From contig WBZZ01003326.1 of NCBI GenBank assembly GCA_019918135.1, positions 1-64,000 of the forward strand: a stretch of DNA of 64,000 bases, given 5' to 3'. Below the pieces are notes generated by a model, which searched no databases, was not told the DNA's origin, and worked only from the letters and a program-made list of their open reading frames with translations. The translations under genes and the position numbers were made by a program. This stretch comes from Paulinella micropora. Lineage: Eukaryota; Cercozoa; Imbricatea; Euglyphida; Paulinellidae. Shown piece by piece: positions 26,281 through 35,088 of this stretch; position 1 is the stretch's first letter, and every line of letters begins with the position of its first letter.

Positions 26281-29091
26281 TTAGGTCTTGAGCTTCTTGG
26301 CCAACGGCCGCTGCTCGGGCGGTTCTCTCTTGCCCGACAGCACGAACTTGGCCAGGTGGTCGCCCTTGGCGGCGGCGCGGCCGAGCCATTCAGCCGCCGC
26401 GGCCGCGTCCTTGGCTACGCCGCGCCCCTGCGCGAGAAAGAGCCCCACTTTCTGGGCGGCCCTGAGCACGCCCTTTTGTGCCGCCAGCAGGTAGTACTTG
26501 TAGGCCAGCGCGTCGTCGCGCCGCACGCCGTGGCCGAGGCTGTAGCACAGCCCGAGGTTGCACCAGGCGCGCGGGTGCTGGCTGTTCGTGGCCGCCCGCA
26601 GCCAGAGCTGGAAGGCCCGCCCCCGGTCCCGGGGCACGCCCTTGCCCGAGTAGTGGCAGGCCGCCAGGGTGTTCAGGGCGTCCGCGTGCCCGTGCTCGGC
26701 GGCGCGCGCAAACCAGCGCGACGCGGCGGCGGGGTCCTGCGCTACCCCACGGCCGTAGTAGTAACAGCGCGCAACGCGGTACTGTGCCCCGGGGTGCCCT
26801 CGCTCCGCCGCCAGGAGGAAGTACTTGTGTGCGCCGTCCTGCGCGACCCGTTTGCCCAGGGACAAACGGGCCGCGACGGCGAAGGCCGCGTCCGAGTGCC
26901 CCTGGTCCGCGGCCCGGCGGAAACAGACCATCGCTGCCAGAGAGTCACGGGCGACCCCGACTCCGTTAGCATAGCATTCGCCGAGCCTGAATTGCGCTTC
27001 TGCCCAATTCTGGTCGGCCGCCCGCCGGAACCAGCCGGCCGCCTCAGCGCAGTCCTCGGGGACGCCTTGCCCGCAGCTGTAACAAAGGCCCAGGTTAGTC
27101 TGGGCGGCGGCATGGTTCTGCTCGGCCGCTCGACGGTACCATTTGGCTGCCTTGGCGCTATCTGCGGGCACGCCGGCGCCATCCGCGTAACATTTCGCTA
27201 CGTTGAATTGCGCTTCTGCGTCGTTTTGTTCGGCCGCGCGTTGAAAGTACTCGAAGGCGCGACCGAGGTCTTGGGGCACGCCGAGCGCATTGGCGTAACA
27301 TTTCGCTACGTTGCATTGCGCTTCTGCCCGGTTCTGGTCGGCCGCGCTTTGGTACCATTTGGCTGCCTTGGCGCTATCTGCGGGCACGCCGACTCCGTGT
27401 GCGTAACACAGCCCCAGCAGGTATTGCGCGTCCGCACAGTTCTGTTCGGCCGCCCTTTGGTACCATTTGGCTGCCTCGCTTTCGTCCTTGTCCACGCCGC
27501 TCCCGCTGGCGTAGCAGTTCCCCAACCTGAGGTGCGCGGCTGCGTAGTTCTGGGCGGCCGCCCGGCGAAAGTATTCCACTGCTTTCACGTAGTCCCGGGC
27601 CACGCCGAGCCCGCTGGCGTAACAGTCCCCCAGGTTAGCCTGCGCGGCCGCGTCGTTTTGTTCGGCCGCCCCGCGAAAGTACTCGAAGGCGCGACCCGCG
27701 TCTGGGGGCACGCCGAGCCCACTGGCGTAACAGCAGCCCAACCTGACCCGTGCGCCGGCGTCGTTTTCCTCGTCGGCCGCCCGCTGGTACCAGTGGATTG
27801 CTTGGACGTAGTCCTGGCGGTCGCCCCCGACGACGTAGGAATCGCCGAGACCGCACAGCGTGCCCGGCAATGACGTTGGTGCAAGGGTGGTGTGCTGCGC
27901 GCACACCGCCAGGACGCAAACGCCGGCCCGGGCCGCCGACTGCTGCGCTCGCTGCGCCCACAGCCGTGCCAGTTTCTGGTCGTGGGACAGCCGGCGTGAG
28001 ACTGTCAATTGTGCGTCCGGGTGGCCCTGTTCGGCCGCCCGCAGAAACCACGACAGGGAACCGGCTTCTTCTCCTGCCGGGGCTTCGTTTTCGAGGCGCA
28101 GGGCCAGCTGGTACTGCGCGCCGGCGTGGCCGGCGGTGCTCGCCTCTTGCAACAGCTGCAGCGCGCGGCCCTCGTCCTTGCGCACGCCGTGCCCAGAGCT
28201 CAGGCACAAGGCCAGCTGGCACTTTGCGACCGCGTCGTGCCGAGCCGCGCCGAGCGTGAACCACTTGACCGCGGTGGCAGGATCTTGCACCACGCCGCAC
28301 CCTTGCAAATAACAAACCCCGAGGTTGCACATGGCACTAGCGTCACCCTTGTCGGCTGCGTGCAGGAAATACTTCGCGGCCCGGCCCTGGCTCTCGCGAG
28401 TGCCGAGCCCGTGGTAGTAGCAGACGCCCAAATAATGCAGGGCGTCTACGTCTCCCTGGGCCTTGGCTTTTTGAAACCAGTGGGTCGCCTGCTTCTTGTC
28501 TGGTTCTACGCCGTGGCCGTAGAAATAGCATTTGCCGAGGCTGAACTGCGCGTCGCTGTCTCCCAAATACGCGGAGCGGGCGTACAATTCGAACGCCTGT
28601 GCGTAGTCCTGGGCTACCCCGTGCCCGTAGAAATAGGACTCGGCCAGGCAGTACAGTTGTTCGGCCTGCTCGCGTTCACGTTCCTGCACACGTTTATGTT
28701 CCCGCACACGTTCACGTATGGTAGGGCCAGTCGCGGGTTCGGCCTCACGCTGGGCGTTTCCCGAGCCCGTGGGTTCGGCCCGTGCCACAAGTGTCTGTTC
28801 TTGCCGTGCCACAAGTGTCTGTTCTTGCCGTGCATCGACGCTGCGCAGGTCATGGCACAAGTCCCGCAAGATCAGCGCCACGTCGGGGTCTAGGCTTGGT
28901 TTCGCGTTGTCGACCATGTACTTGATATCCTCTTCGGTCAGGCGCAGCAGGCCCGCTCGGTCGCGGTATTGTAGTATCCTGGCTATGATCCTGAGCGTGG
29001 CGCCGCGCACACCCCGCGCCTCCAGCTCCGTTCGCAACCACTGCTGCACTTGTTCGCGCGTGCGGGGGTACGTCGGCGACGTGGTTGGCAT
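26281..29091 (-). CDS. Sel1-repeat (SEL1L-like TPR) protein, 936 residues
   Basis: The start is the ATG at 29091 (MPTTSPTYPRTREQVQQWLR). Residues 1-150 form a helical N-terminal region with a tandem RQEQTLVA duplication and a charged coiled coil (REHKRVQEREREQAEQLY). From about 155 to the end, some twenty Sel1 repeats of 36 residues follow, with the signature A...LG.CY..G.GV..D...A..W...AA..G. Examples are YFYGHGVAQD, YASGLGVPPD and YYYGRGVAQD. The C-terminus is basic (KREPPEQRPLAKKLKT). Sel1 proteins scaffold protein complexes, often in ER-associated degradation or signalling. Adjacent repeats are similar enough at the DNA level to suggest recent internal expansion. A 146-residue relative sits at 39063-39503. 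Confidence 0.9.
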   Translation of the reverse strand: MPTTSPTYPRTREQVQQWLRTELEARGVRGATLRIIARILQYRDRAGLLRLTEEDIKYMVDNAKPSLDPDVALILRDLCHDLRSVDARQEQTLVARQEQTLVARAEPTGSGNAQREAEPATGPTIRERVREHKRVQEREREQAEQLYCLAESYFYGHGVAQDYAQAFELYARSAYLGDSDAQFSLGKCYFYGHGVEPDKKQATHWFQKAKAQGDVDALHYLGVCYYHGLGTRESQGRAAKYFLHAADKGDASAMCNLGVCYLQGCGVVQDPATAVKWFTLGAARHDAVAKCQLALCLSSGHGVRKDEGRALQLLQEASTAGHAGAQYQLALRLENEAPAGEEAGSLSWFLRAAEQGHPDAQLTVSRRLSHDQKLARLWAQRAQQSAARAGVCVLAVCAQHTTLAPTSLPGTLCGLGDSYVVGGDRQDYVQAIHWYQRAADEENDAGARVRLGCCYASGLGVPPDAGRAFEYFRGAAEQNDAAAQANLGDCYASGLGVARDYVKAVEYFRRAAAQNYAAAHLRLGNCYASGSGVDKDESEAAKWYQRAAEQNCADAQYLLGLCYAHGVGVPADSAKAAKWYQSAADQNRAEAQCNVAKCYANALGVPQDLGRAFEYFQRAAEQNDAEAQFNVAKCYADGAGVPADSAKAAKWYRRAAEQNHAAAQTNLGLCYSCGQGVPEDCAEAAGWFRRAADQNWAEAQFRLGECYANGVGVARDSLAAMVCFRRAADQGHSDAAFAVAARLSLGKRVAQDGAHKYFLLAAERGHPGAQYRVARCYYYGRGVAQDPAAASRWFARAAEHGHADALNTLAACHYSGKGVPRDRGRAFQLWLRAATNSQHPRAWCNLGLCYSLGHGVRRDDALAYKYYLLAAQKGVLRAAQKVGLFLAQGRGVAKDAAAAAEWLGRAAAKGDHLAKFVLSGKREPPEQRPLAKKLKT

Positions 29092-29512
29092 CGCCTTTCT
29101 TTGGTTCACTCCTTCTTCTGAAGCCCCTGCCCTCCCTCCCTCCGTTCCGTTCCCCTTTTTTTTGCTGGCTCCCGGCCCCCCCCCCTCTCTCCTTTTTTTT
29201 GCTGGCTCCGGCCCCCCCCCCTCTCTCTCTCCTTTTTTTTGCCGGCTCTTGGCCCCCCCCCCTTTGCCCTAAATTCCCCCCGTTTCACTCTGGCTTTTAT
29301 TTGAAGTAGAATAAGGTTTATGCTTACATTGGGGGAAGGCGCGAGGGTGTGTGTGTGTGTGTGTGGGTCTGTGACGGGAAAGCCTTTAAAAAAAATGCGT
29401 TGTGTGTGGCAAGCCTGATCATGGCAAGAAAGGGGCCGGGGGGGGTATATTTGTCCTGTGTGTGTGCAATCGTGTTGTTTTGTAGTTTTTAGATTTCTGT
29501 TGATCTTTTGAC
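29092..29512. repeat. Divergent spacer with C-run tandem repeat and GT repeat
   Basis: Three tandem units of about 45 bases (29150-29270) each contain a T8 run, TGCTGGCTC or similar, and GGCCCCCCCCC followed by T. A GT microsatellite lies at 29349-29367. No gene was found. The TTTTTTTTGCTGGCTCC plus C-run motif recurs at about 44810. Confidence 0.7.
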
Positions 29513-30172
29513 ATGCTCTCCGCCGCCCAACGAAGCCGACAACGTGGGTCCGCCCGAGCAGCCCGTGCGACTAAACGCGCCAAGCTGTCGGCCAACGAAG
29601 ACGCAGCAACCCCACGACCCGACGAAGCCCTGGTCAAGCTCCGGCTCGATTACCAGACTACGTTAACGCAGTTCCAGCAGTTTACTCGGTCGTTTGACGA
29701 GGAGGTCGAAAAACTGTACGAGGAATTCTTTGACGAGGAATTCGCGTATTTCTGGTCCTACATGCTCCCCTCGGTGTCCTGTGGCCCTCCCTTGGAATCT
29801 TTTGCGCCCTGGTCGACCAAGTTTCTGCCGGACAGCCTAGTAGCGGAATCGGGGGCTGCGATCGAGAGATACCTACGCTGGATGAAAGGCTGCATGGCGT
29901 GGCAAAAGGAAATTCTTTATCGTTTGCGGCAGGTGTGTGTGAAACGCCTGATCACCAAATTCTGCGATGCCAGGCAGGAGCTAGCTAAAGCTGACATTTC
30001 CAACGTACCAGCCCCGCTCAGCGATATGTCCCTGGAAATTCTGACGCGTGGTCTCGATTCGGTCCTGATCTCGGAGGACGTGTACCGTGCCGAGTTGAAT
30101 TTTCTGTTCAACCGTTTAGCCGAATGCAGAAACACCTTGGTGGCAAGCGCAAGAAAGTCGCAAGTGAACTGA
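29513..30172 (+). CDS. Unknown acidic helical protein, 219 residues
   Basis: The ATG at 29513 opens a basic N-terminus (SRQRGSARAARATKRAKLS, nuclear-signal-like). It is followed by a mostly helical protein with an acidic aromatic patch (FDEEVEKLYEEFFDEEFAYF) and a C-terminal helix (NFLFNRLAECRNTLVASARK). There is no signal peptide and no recognised family. The spacer on its left carries the GT repeat and C-run motif. Confidence 0.6.
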   Translation: MLSAAQRSRQRGSARAARATKRAKLSANEDAATPRPDEALVKLRLDYQTTLTQFQQFTRSFDEEVEKLYEEFFDEEFAYFWSYMLPSVSCGPPLESFAPWSTKFLPDSLVAESGAAIERYLRWMKGCMAWQKEILYRLRQVCVKRLITKFCDARQELAKADISNVPAPLSDMSLEILTRGLDSVLISEDVYRAELNFLFNRLAECRNTLVASARKSQVN

Positions 30173-30304
30173 CTCTGCAAATCTTAGCACTGCATGTCCG
30201 TCCCCTGCCCATGCCTCCTTCCGGCGGCTCCCCCCGGAAATTTTAAAAAAGAATTCATTAAAGTAGTTGAGGACAGAAGATATCTTTTTTTTAATCTTTT
30301 TGGC
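30173..30304. other. Short spacer
   Basis: Nothing recognised; it is AT-rich between converging coding stretches. Confidence 0.4.
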
Positions 30305-30487
30305 TCAGCTCGACGTTTCTAACTCGTTCAAGGCTGGATCTTGATTCATGGTTGACATAGCGGCATTTAGTGTCTCCAGCAAACCGCGGGGGTCAGGGTT
30401 ATGGCTCTCAACCTGGTGATGATCAGGCGCATCCCATGGGTAACCAATCCGCCAGCACGCGGGGAGGACGAATAGCCGCTTAAGAAA
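30305..30487 (-). CDS. Coding-like 3' exon of an unrecognised gene
   Basis: The minus-strand frame has protein-like composition (RLFVLPACWRIGYPWDAP, ETLNAAMSTMNQDPALNE) and ends at a stop at 30305. There is no upstream ATG in frame. The sequence just before it (GTGTTTAG and TTTTCTTAAG) resembles splice acceptors, so this may be a terminal exon with its first exon near 30.5-30.6 kb. It could instead be a fragment. Confidence 0.35.
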   Translation of the reverse strand, partial: FLKRLFVLPACWRIGYPWDAPDHHQVESHNPDPRGLLETLNAAMSTMNQDPALNELETSS

Positions 30488-30919
30488 AGTCTAAACACAG
30501 CCAGAGGTGCGAGAGGGAGGGGGTGAGCTGTGCTGCTCCTCAGACTCCTTCTTCCGTTTTATCTGTTCACCCTCACGGTTTAAGTGCCATGCTCTCCTCA
30601 ACAACTCTCCCGAAAGTTAGAGGAGATTTCCCCCCCCCTACCCCATCTCATTTCCTTTTTTTTGGGGCGGGGTAAGGCGGCCCCCCCCCCCCCCCCCAGC
30701 CCGGGGGGGGGGCCTGTCGCAAAGGCAAAAAAAGGACGGGGGAAGGAAGCAGGGGAGGGGAAAAAGCGTCTTAGCAAAAAACTCCCGGACGAAAAAACAT
30801 GCCTCTGCTCACGGTGGTGATGGCCGCTGCTACGGGTGCGGACAGGGAGAGAGAGACAGGCTAGCGAGGACAGAAAAAGGGATCATGTTGCTGATACACA
30901 CGCGCTGTTCTGTTGTGTG
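30488..30919. other. Intergenic spacer, extreme C/G runs
   Basis: It holds the longest C run of the window (about 18, near 30680) and a G8 run. No gene is supported apart from a possible first exon for the leftward stretch at 30305. Confidence 0.5.
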
Positions 30920-31138
30920 ATGTTAGCTAGCACGCTGGGCGCCAAGGCCAGCGCGGCCGCGTTTTCCGCCACCCTGGCTACAACCGCAGGCGGGGGAGGC
31001 GGCGGGGCTGTTTCGTTGGCGCTGTGGGGCGCGGCGGTGCTACTCTTGACATCTTGCTGGGGCCTGGCGTGCCGGTTCGCCCGCGCGCTCTTCGCGCCCT
31101 CGGCCCGTCGCAGCGTCCGCGCCACCGTTTTTTATTAA
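30920..31138 (+). CDS. Small single-pass membrane protein
   Basis: The protein has 72 residues from the ATG at 30920. An Ala-rich N-terminus and Gly run precede a hydrophobic segment (AVSLALWGAAVLLLTSCWGL, about 38-57) and a basic tail (SARRSVRATVFY). A diverged 3' piece of the same sequence lies at 41573-41676 upstream of the second large F-box gene, so it belongs to the duplicated block. Function unknown. Confidence 0.5.
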   Translation: MLASTLGAKASAAAFSATLATTAGGGGGGAVSLALWGAAVLLLTSCWGLACRFARALFAPSARRSVRATVFY

Positions 31139-31520
31139 AAGAAAAACCCGGCCCCCCTAAACAAACCCGCACCAAAGACGCAGCAAAAAACCCAGCCTAA
31201 TTCTTGGCGAGGTGCGGAAAGCCCGGGAGAGAGAAACAGAATGTAAAATAAAAACACGCGTTTTTAGAAAGGCCCCGGGGGAGGGGTGGGGAGAGAGAGA
31301 GGAGCGGGCGGCAAAAATGTGAAAGGGGATTTTTTTGCTACCGGAGATTCCGCTCCTCCCTCCCCCGCGCCCCCCCCCCGCCAAAGAAACCTTAAAAAAA
31401 ATCTGTGCAATCTAAGGCAAGGAGGGGGGGGAGGACCCAAAACAAAAACAAGTTTGACTACTTTTTTTGTTTTTCCATTAAAAACAATTCATAATTGACC
31501 GAGCTGTCTTGCTTCCAAGC
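31139..31520. promoter_or_regulatory. Spacer and duplicated promoter of the BRO-like genes (copy 1)
   Basis: The last 70 bases (from about 31452: TTTTTCCATTAAAAACAATT, then GACCGAGCTGTCTTGCTTCC) are nearly identical to 33036-33100 upstream of the paralog. The conserved ATTAAAAACAATTCATAA is the best promoter candidate. The rest is G/C-run spacer. Confidence 0.5.
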
Positions 31521-32724
31521 ATGTCCGCGGAAGATGTTAAGGCCGTCGTGCCGGTCACCAGCGCGCTCGCGAGCATCGAAAACAAGGCTTCTGTCGAGGC
31601 GCCGCGTTCGGGGGATGCAAAAGTGGCCCTCGATGAAATGCCAATTTTGAAAAATTACACGCAACAGTTTTTGCACACAAGTGGCATCAGATGCACCACA
31701 GACGGGAAATTTGCAATCAAAGAGGTTATTCGACTGTTTTTGCGGTGCGATGTGACGCGCGCCCGCAGTATCTGGGATCATTTTGTGCGATATAAGGGTT
31801 TCCAAAAGAAAGATTTATATGAAATGTATACATTCCCCGCAAGTGGAAAAGGGTCTGGACGTGCTGTCCCAGTTGCTAGCTACACAAATGTCATGCGCAT
31901 CCTCCCGCTGCTCAGTGCAAACCAAAAGCTACTGCATGAAATCGTAGATGCATACATTTCTCATGTTGCCAAGATTGACCAGGTATCAGCAGCAGAAGTA
32001 TCGGACACAGGGTCCGCCGGGGTTGCTGAAGAGCCTGCCGCCAAGCGTGTCAAGCTATCGCTGCCAAAAGCAGAAGAAGCCCAAGCCACCAAGCCATGCC
32101 CTCCGCCAGCGGCGCGGCTTGTGCCCGACATCGCCGCTGCGCCCGAACAACCACAGACGACATCGTCAGGCCCACAGGCGGAGATCGACTGGGACGGTAG
32201 CGACATCACGCCTTCTAATGGCAAGAAGTATCTGAATCAAATGATTGCAGAGATGCGCAAGATCCATCCAGCGCACGAGATCGAGCCACAGCCCGTGTAT
32301 CTCGGGTTTATCAAGCCGCTGACCAACACCAAACATTTTATGACGAGGGCACAGGCGCGTGCCTGGGTCCTGGCACATCGAGGCAGCATCTACTTTCGCG
32401 ATTATTTCGACAAAGGTGGTGTGCGCAAGGTCCCGTTCCACATTGACCATATTATCCCGGACTCGCTCGGCGGGGCTGACCACCCGCGAAACTACGCTCT
32501 GATGCCCGAGATCTTCAATCAGAAATTCGCGTCGTGGTGGATGCCGGCCAAGGCCCAGTACATTGGTAACTTGTTCGCTTGTATACCTCTTTTTTTGTTG
32601 GCTAATGCTCAGTCTGTTGTGTGTTGCAGGTCCCACAGCAGCACGCACCTCCATTCTTTTTGCCAAGTACATCAAAAAGAAGTACACAAGGGAAATATCG
32701 TTGGATGACCTAGAGGAAATGTAG
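31521..32724 (+). CDS. BRO/KilA-N-like protein with C-terminal HNH nuclease domain, one intron
   Basis: Two exons, 31521-32565 and 32630-32724, encode 379 residues. Residues about 55-145 match the small domain common in algal and giant-virus genomes: IRCTTDGKFAIKEVIRLFLR, ..A...W, then KFP/TFP..GKGSGR..PV and a leucine-rich helix; it is related to BRO-N-type DNA-binding domains. A Pro/Ala linker follows. The HNH module at about 305-340 (VPFHIDHIIPDSLGGADHPR, N..LMPE..N..K) has the His-Ile-Asp-His core and downstream Asn/His positions of HNH endonucleases. Splicing changes the tail to a basic helix ending SLDDLEEM. The gene resembles virus-encoded homing-type nucleases with a targeting domain. 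Confidence 0.75.
32566..32629 (+). other. Spliceosomal-type intron in the HNH gene
   Basis: There is a GTAACTTG donor, a branch-like GGCTAATG, a T-rich tract and a GTGTTGCAG acceptor; it is 64 bases long, in phase 1. Removal extends the reading frame through a Lys-rich helix to a stop at 32724. Retention gives an unrelated Cys/His-rich tail. Confidence 0.75.
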
Positions 32725-33100
32725 ACATTTAGTTGTGTCCTCGTACCTCACAACACACAACAAAAAACTGGAAAGCGACGGGAAAAGTGAGGGCGGGGGA
32801 GGGGGAGGGCTACCGTCGGGTACCAAAATAGCTAAGCCGGGGGGGGCAAGGGGGAAGGGGGCCGCAACCGCTCCGCCGCCTCTTGTCCTCCCCCACGCGC
32901 CTGCATGAGCTCGCAGCAGGTATGCTCTTCCCTCCCGAGGCCCTCTCAGACGCCAAACTACCTAATTTTTCTTAATTTTCACTTTTGCATTGGAGAGAGC
33001 AGGGAGGGGGGGGGGAAGGACACGACCAAAAAAAGTTTGACCACTTTTGTTTTTCCATTAAAAACAATTCATAATTGACCGAGCTGTCTTGCTTCCAAGC
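32725..33100. promoter_or_regulatory. Spacer and duplicated promoter of the BRO-like genes (copy 2)
   Basis: G-rich spacer with no gene. From about 33036 it is nearly identical to the promoter of the 31521 gene, including ATTAAAAACAATTCATAA. Confidence 0.5.
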
Positions 33101-34648
33101 ATGTCCGCGGAAGATGTTAAGGCCGTCGTGCCGGTCACCAGCGCGCTCGCGAGCATCGAAAACAAGGCTTCTGTCGAGGCGCCGCGTTTGGGGGATGCAA
33201 AAGTGGCCCTCGATGAAATGCCAATTTTGAAAAATTACACGGAACAGTTTTTAAACACAAGTGGCATCAGATGCACCACAGACGGGAAATTTGCAATTAA
33301 GGAGGTTATTCAACTGTTTTTGCGGTGTGACCAAACCCGCGCGAGAAATATGTGGGGTAGGTTTAAGAGGCATGAACCCCGGCCCGACCGAGGTATTAAC
33401 GCTCATTCTGCGACCCAGAACGAAATTTTTTATGAAATGCACAAATTCCCGATAAGTGGCAAGGGGTCCGGCCGGCCCGTGCCAGTAGCCACCCAACCGG
33501 AAATTCTCAGGCTTTTAGCGCGCCTCCCTGCCTGCAAGGAAATACGAAATGAAATGTCTAATGTTTATTCACGTACGTTGAATGGCGATCGTGATTTGGA
33601 ATCGGTTTTTTCGGTCAAGCGCAAGGAAGTGTCGTCGTCCACTCGCAAGGCGGCCCTGAGCTGTTTCAAGCGATCGAAGCACGCGGATTCCGACTCGGAG
33701 GACGGCGCGAACGAGGTGCTCGAGTTGAAGCTGGCCCTGCAGAGCCGCAACAACGACTTTTTGCAACTGCAGCTGCAGCACTCGAAACTGAAGAACACGC
33801 TGGTCCAGAAGGAGTTGGATTACCAGATCCAACTAAGCAAGAGCGAGCAGCAGCTCACCGTAACCTCGAAAGACCTCGAAATCTCCAAGCGAGACATGGT
33901 CATCGCAGTGCGCGCGGCCCAGGACGAGGCGTTCGCTCGTAGGCGGGCCTTTCTGGGGCTCGAGCCCCGAGAGGTCGTATCAGCCACCGTGACAATCAAG
34001 GACAAAATGACGTTGATGCGCACAGTCGGCCGAGCGTTCCCGGAGGACATGGCGCGGTTTCTGTCGGGCTACGGGACGAGCGAGTTCCGCAGGGTGTTTG
34101 ACGCACGAGCGCAAGCTCTGACTGGCAACGACGAAAGCATGTGCCTGACAGCGACGGGGCGAGCCGACGCGAATGCCAGGGCGGCGCCGGTGGCGCTAGC
34201 AGAATTGCAGCGCGCGGCACGGGCGGTGCTGAGACTGTCGGATGCACAGGTCGCGAAACACTTCGGGACCCGCACCTGGCAGCGTATTCTCGCGGGGGTG
34301 ACGGCCGTTATGTGTCTGAGGCTGCCACGCAGAACTCGCGCGTCGACCCAGGTGTGCCTAGGGCATCTGTGCATCTACCTGGAGGCGTTCGTCAATTTTG
34401 CGCAGGCCACGGACACGAGCGACTTCTTCGAACAGACGGCACACTACCGCGAGGTGCGTGACATGCTGTTCACCGAGGTCGTCGACCGAGAACAGGTTTT
34501 TCTGTTCACGCTGGACGAGCCCGACGGCCTGTGCAAGAAGGCGGACGAGATCGCGGAACGACTGCGGTTCGCACGCCTGGGCGACTGTGCAGAATCGCGT
34601 GCGTTCTGGCAAGAGCACGGCCTGCCCTGCGACTTTCTCTATGCCTGA
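33101..34648 (+). CDS. BRO/KilA-N-like protein with coiled coil and unknown C-terminus
   Basis: The protein has 515 residues. The first roughly 75 are almost identical to those of the 31521 gene, and the BRO-N-like domain continues to about 150 (WGRFKRHEPRP insertion, FPISGKGSGRPVPVATQ). It then diverges completely: a Ser/Lys linker, a long coiled coil (about 205-290; LALQSRNNDFLQLQLQHSKL, YQIQLSKSEQQL), and a helical C-terminal domain (LGHLCIYLEAFVNFAQ, REVRDMLFTEVVDREQVFLF) with no recognised family. There is no HNH module. DNA binding is inferred from the N-terminal domain. The sudden end of identity points to recent duplication or gene conversion of the promoter and 5' end. Confidence 0.7.
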   Translation: MSAEDVKAVVPVTSALASIENKASVEAPRLGDAKVALDEMPILKNYTEQFLNTSGIRCTTDGKFAIKEVIQLFLRCDQTRARNMWGRFKRHEPRPDRGINAHSATQNEIFYEMHKFPISGKGSGRPVPVATQPEILRLLARLPACKEIRNEMSNVYSRTLNGDRDLESVFSVKRKEVSSSTRKAALSCFKRSKHADSDSEDGANEVLELKLALQSRNNDFLQLQLQHSKLKNTLVQKELDYQIQLSKSEQQLTVTSKDLEISKRDMVIAVRAAQDEAFARRRAFLGLEPREVVSATVTIKDKMTLMRTVGRAFPEDMARFLSGYGTSEFRRVFDARAQALTGNDESMCLTATGRADANARAAPVALAELQRAARAVLRLSDAQVAKHFGTRTWQRILAGVTAVMCLRLPRRTRASTQVCLGHLCIYLEAFVNFAQATDTSDFFEQTAHYREVRDMLFTEVVDREQVFLFTLDEPDGLCKKADEIAERLRFARLGDCAESRAFWQEHGLPCDFLYA

Positions 34649-35088
34649 GTTGAGGAGGTCTTTCTGGAACAGACGGTAAAAAAGGAAGCGCTGTTCACTC
34701 TTGCTTAGTTGTTAACATCAGCGGACGAAGTCTTGTAAAATGTCAAGGTTTTTTTTTGTTAAAGAAAGTTGAACTCGTGTTCGAAAGGGGGCTGGCGCGT
34801 AGGGACAGGGGGGGGGGAAAGACACCGCAGCGGGCCCCCCCTCCCTCCCTTTTGCGAGATGTTGGGGGGGGCCGCGCTAATCCTTCTTTCCCCCCGCCCG
34901 CCCATTGGTGCTCGTAAAAAAAAGAAGTGGCGACTGATGTTTGGTTTGAAAATCCGGACCCCCGGCGAATTTCGCGCCAGATGCGAAAGTACCGTAATTT
35001 CCGGCGTTCCTTTTTTTTTGGCCGCCATTTGGTCGAGCCCCCTTAAGATTAAAAAAGTGCACTGTTCATAGTTCACGCAGGTGTTTAC
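34649..35088. promoter_or_regulatory. Spacer and duplicated promoter of the large F-box genes (copy 1)
   Basis: A run-rich spacer with a MITE-like fragment near 34945-35010 (GGCGAATTTCGCGCCAG). The last 55 bases (CCTTAAGATTAAAAAAG, CACTGTTCATAGTTCACGCA) match 41805-41855 upstream of the paralog, marking a shared promoter. Confidence 0.5.

Noticed and set aside
26113-27873. Long plus-strand frame opposite the Sel1 gene
   Set aside because: Antisense shadow of a repetitive gene; the minus strand has the clear Sel1 signature.
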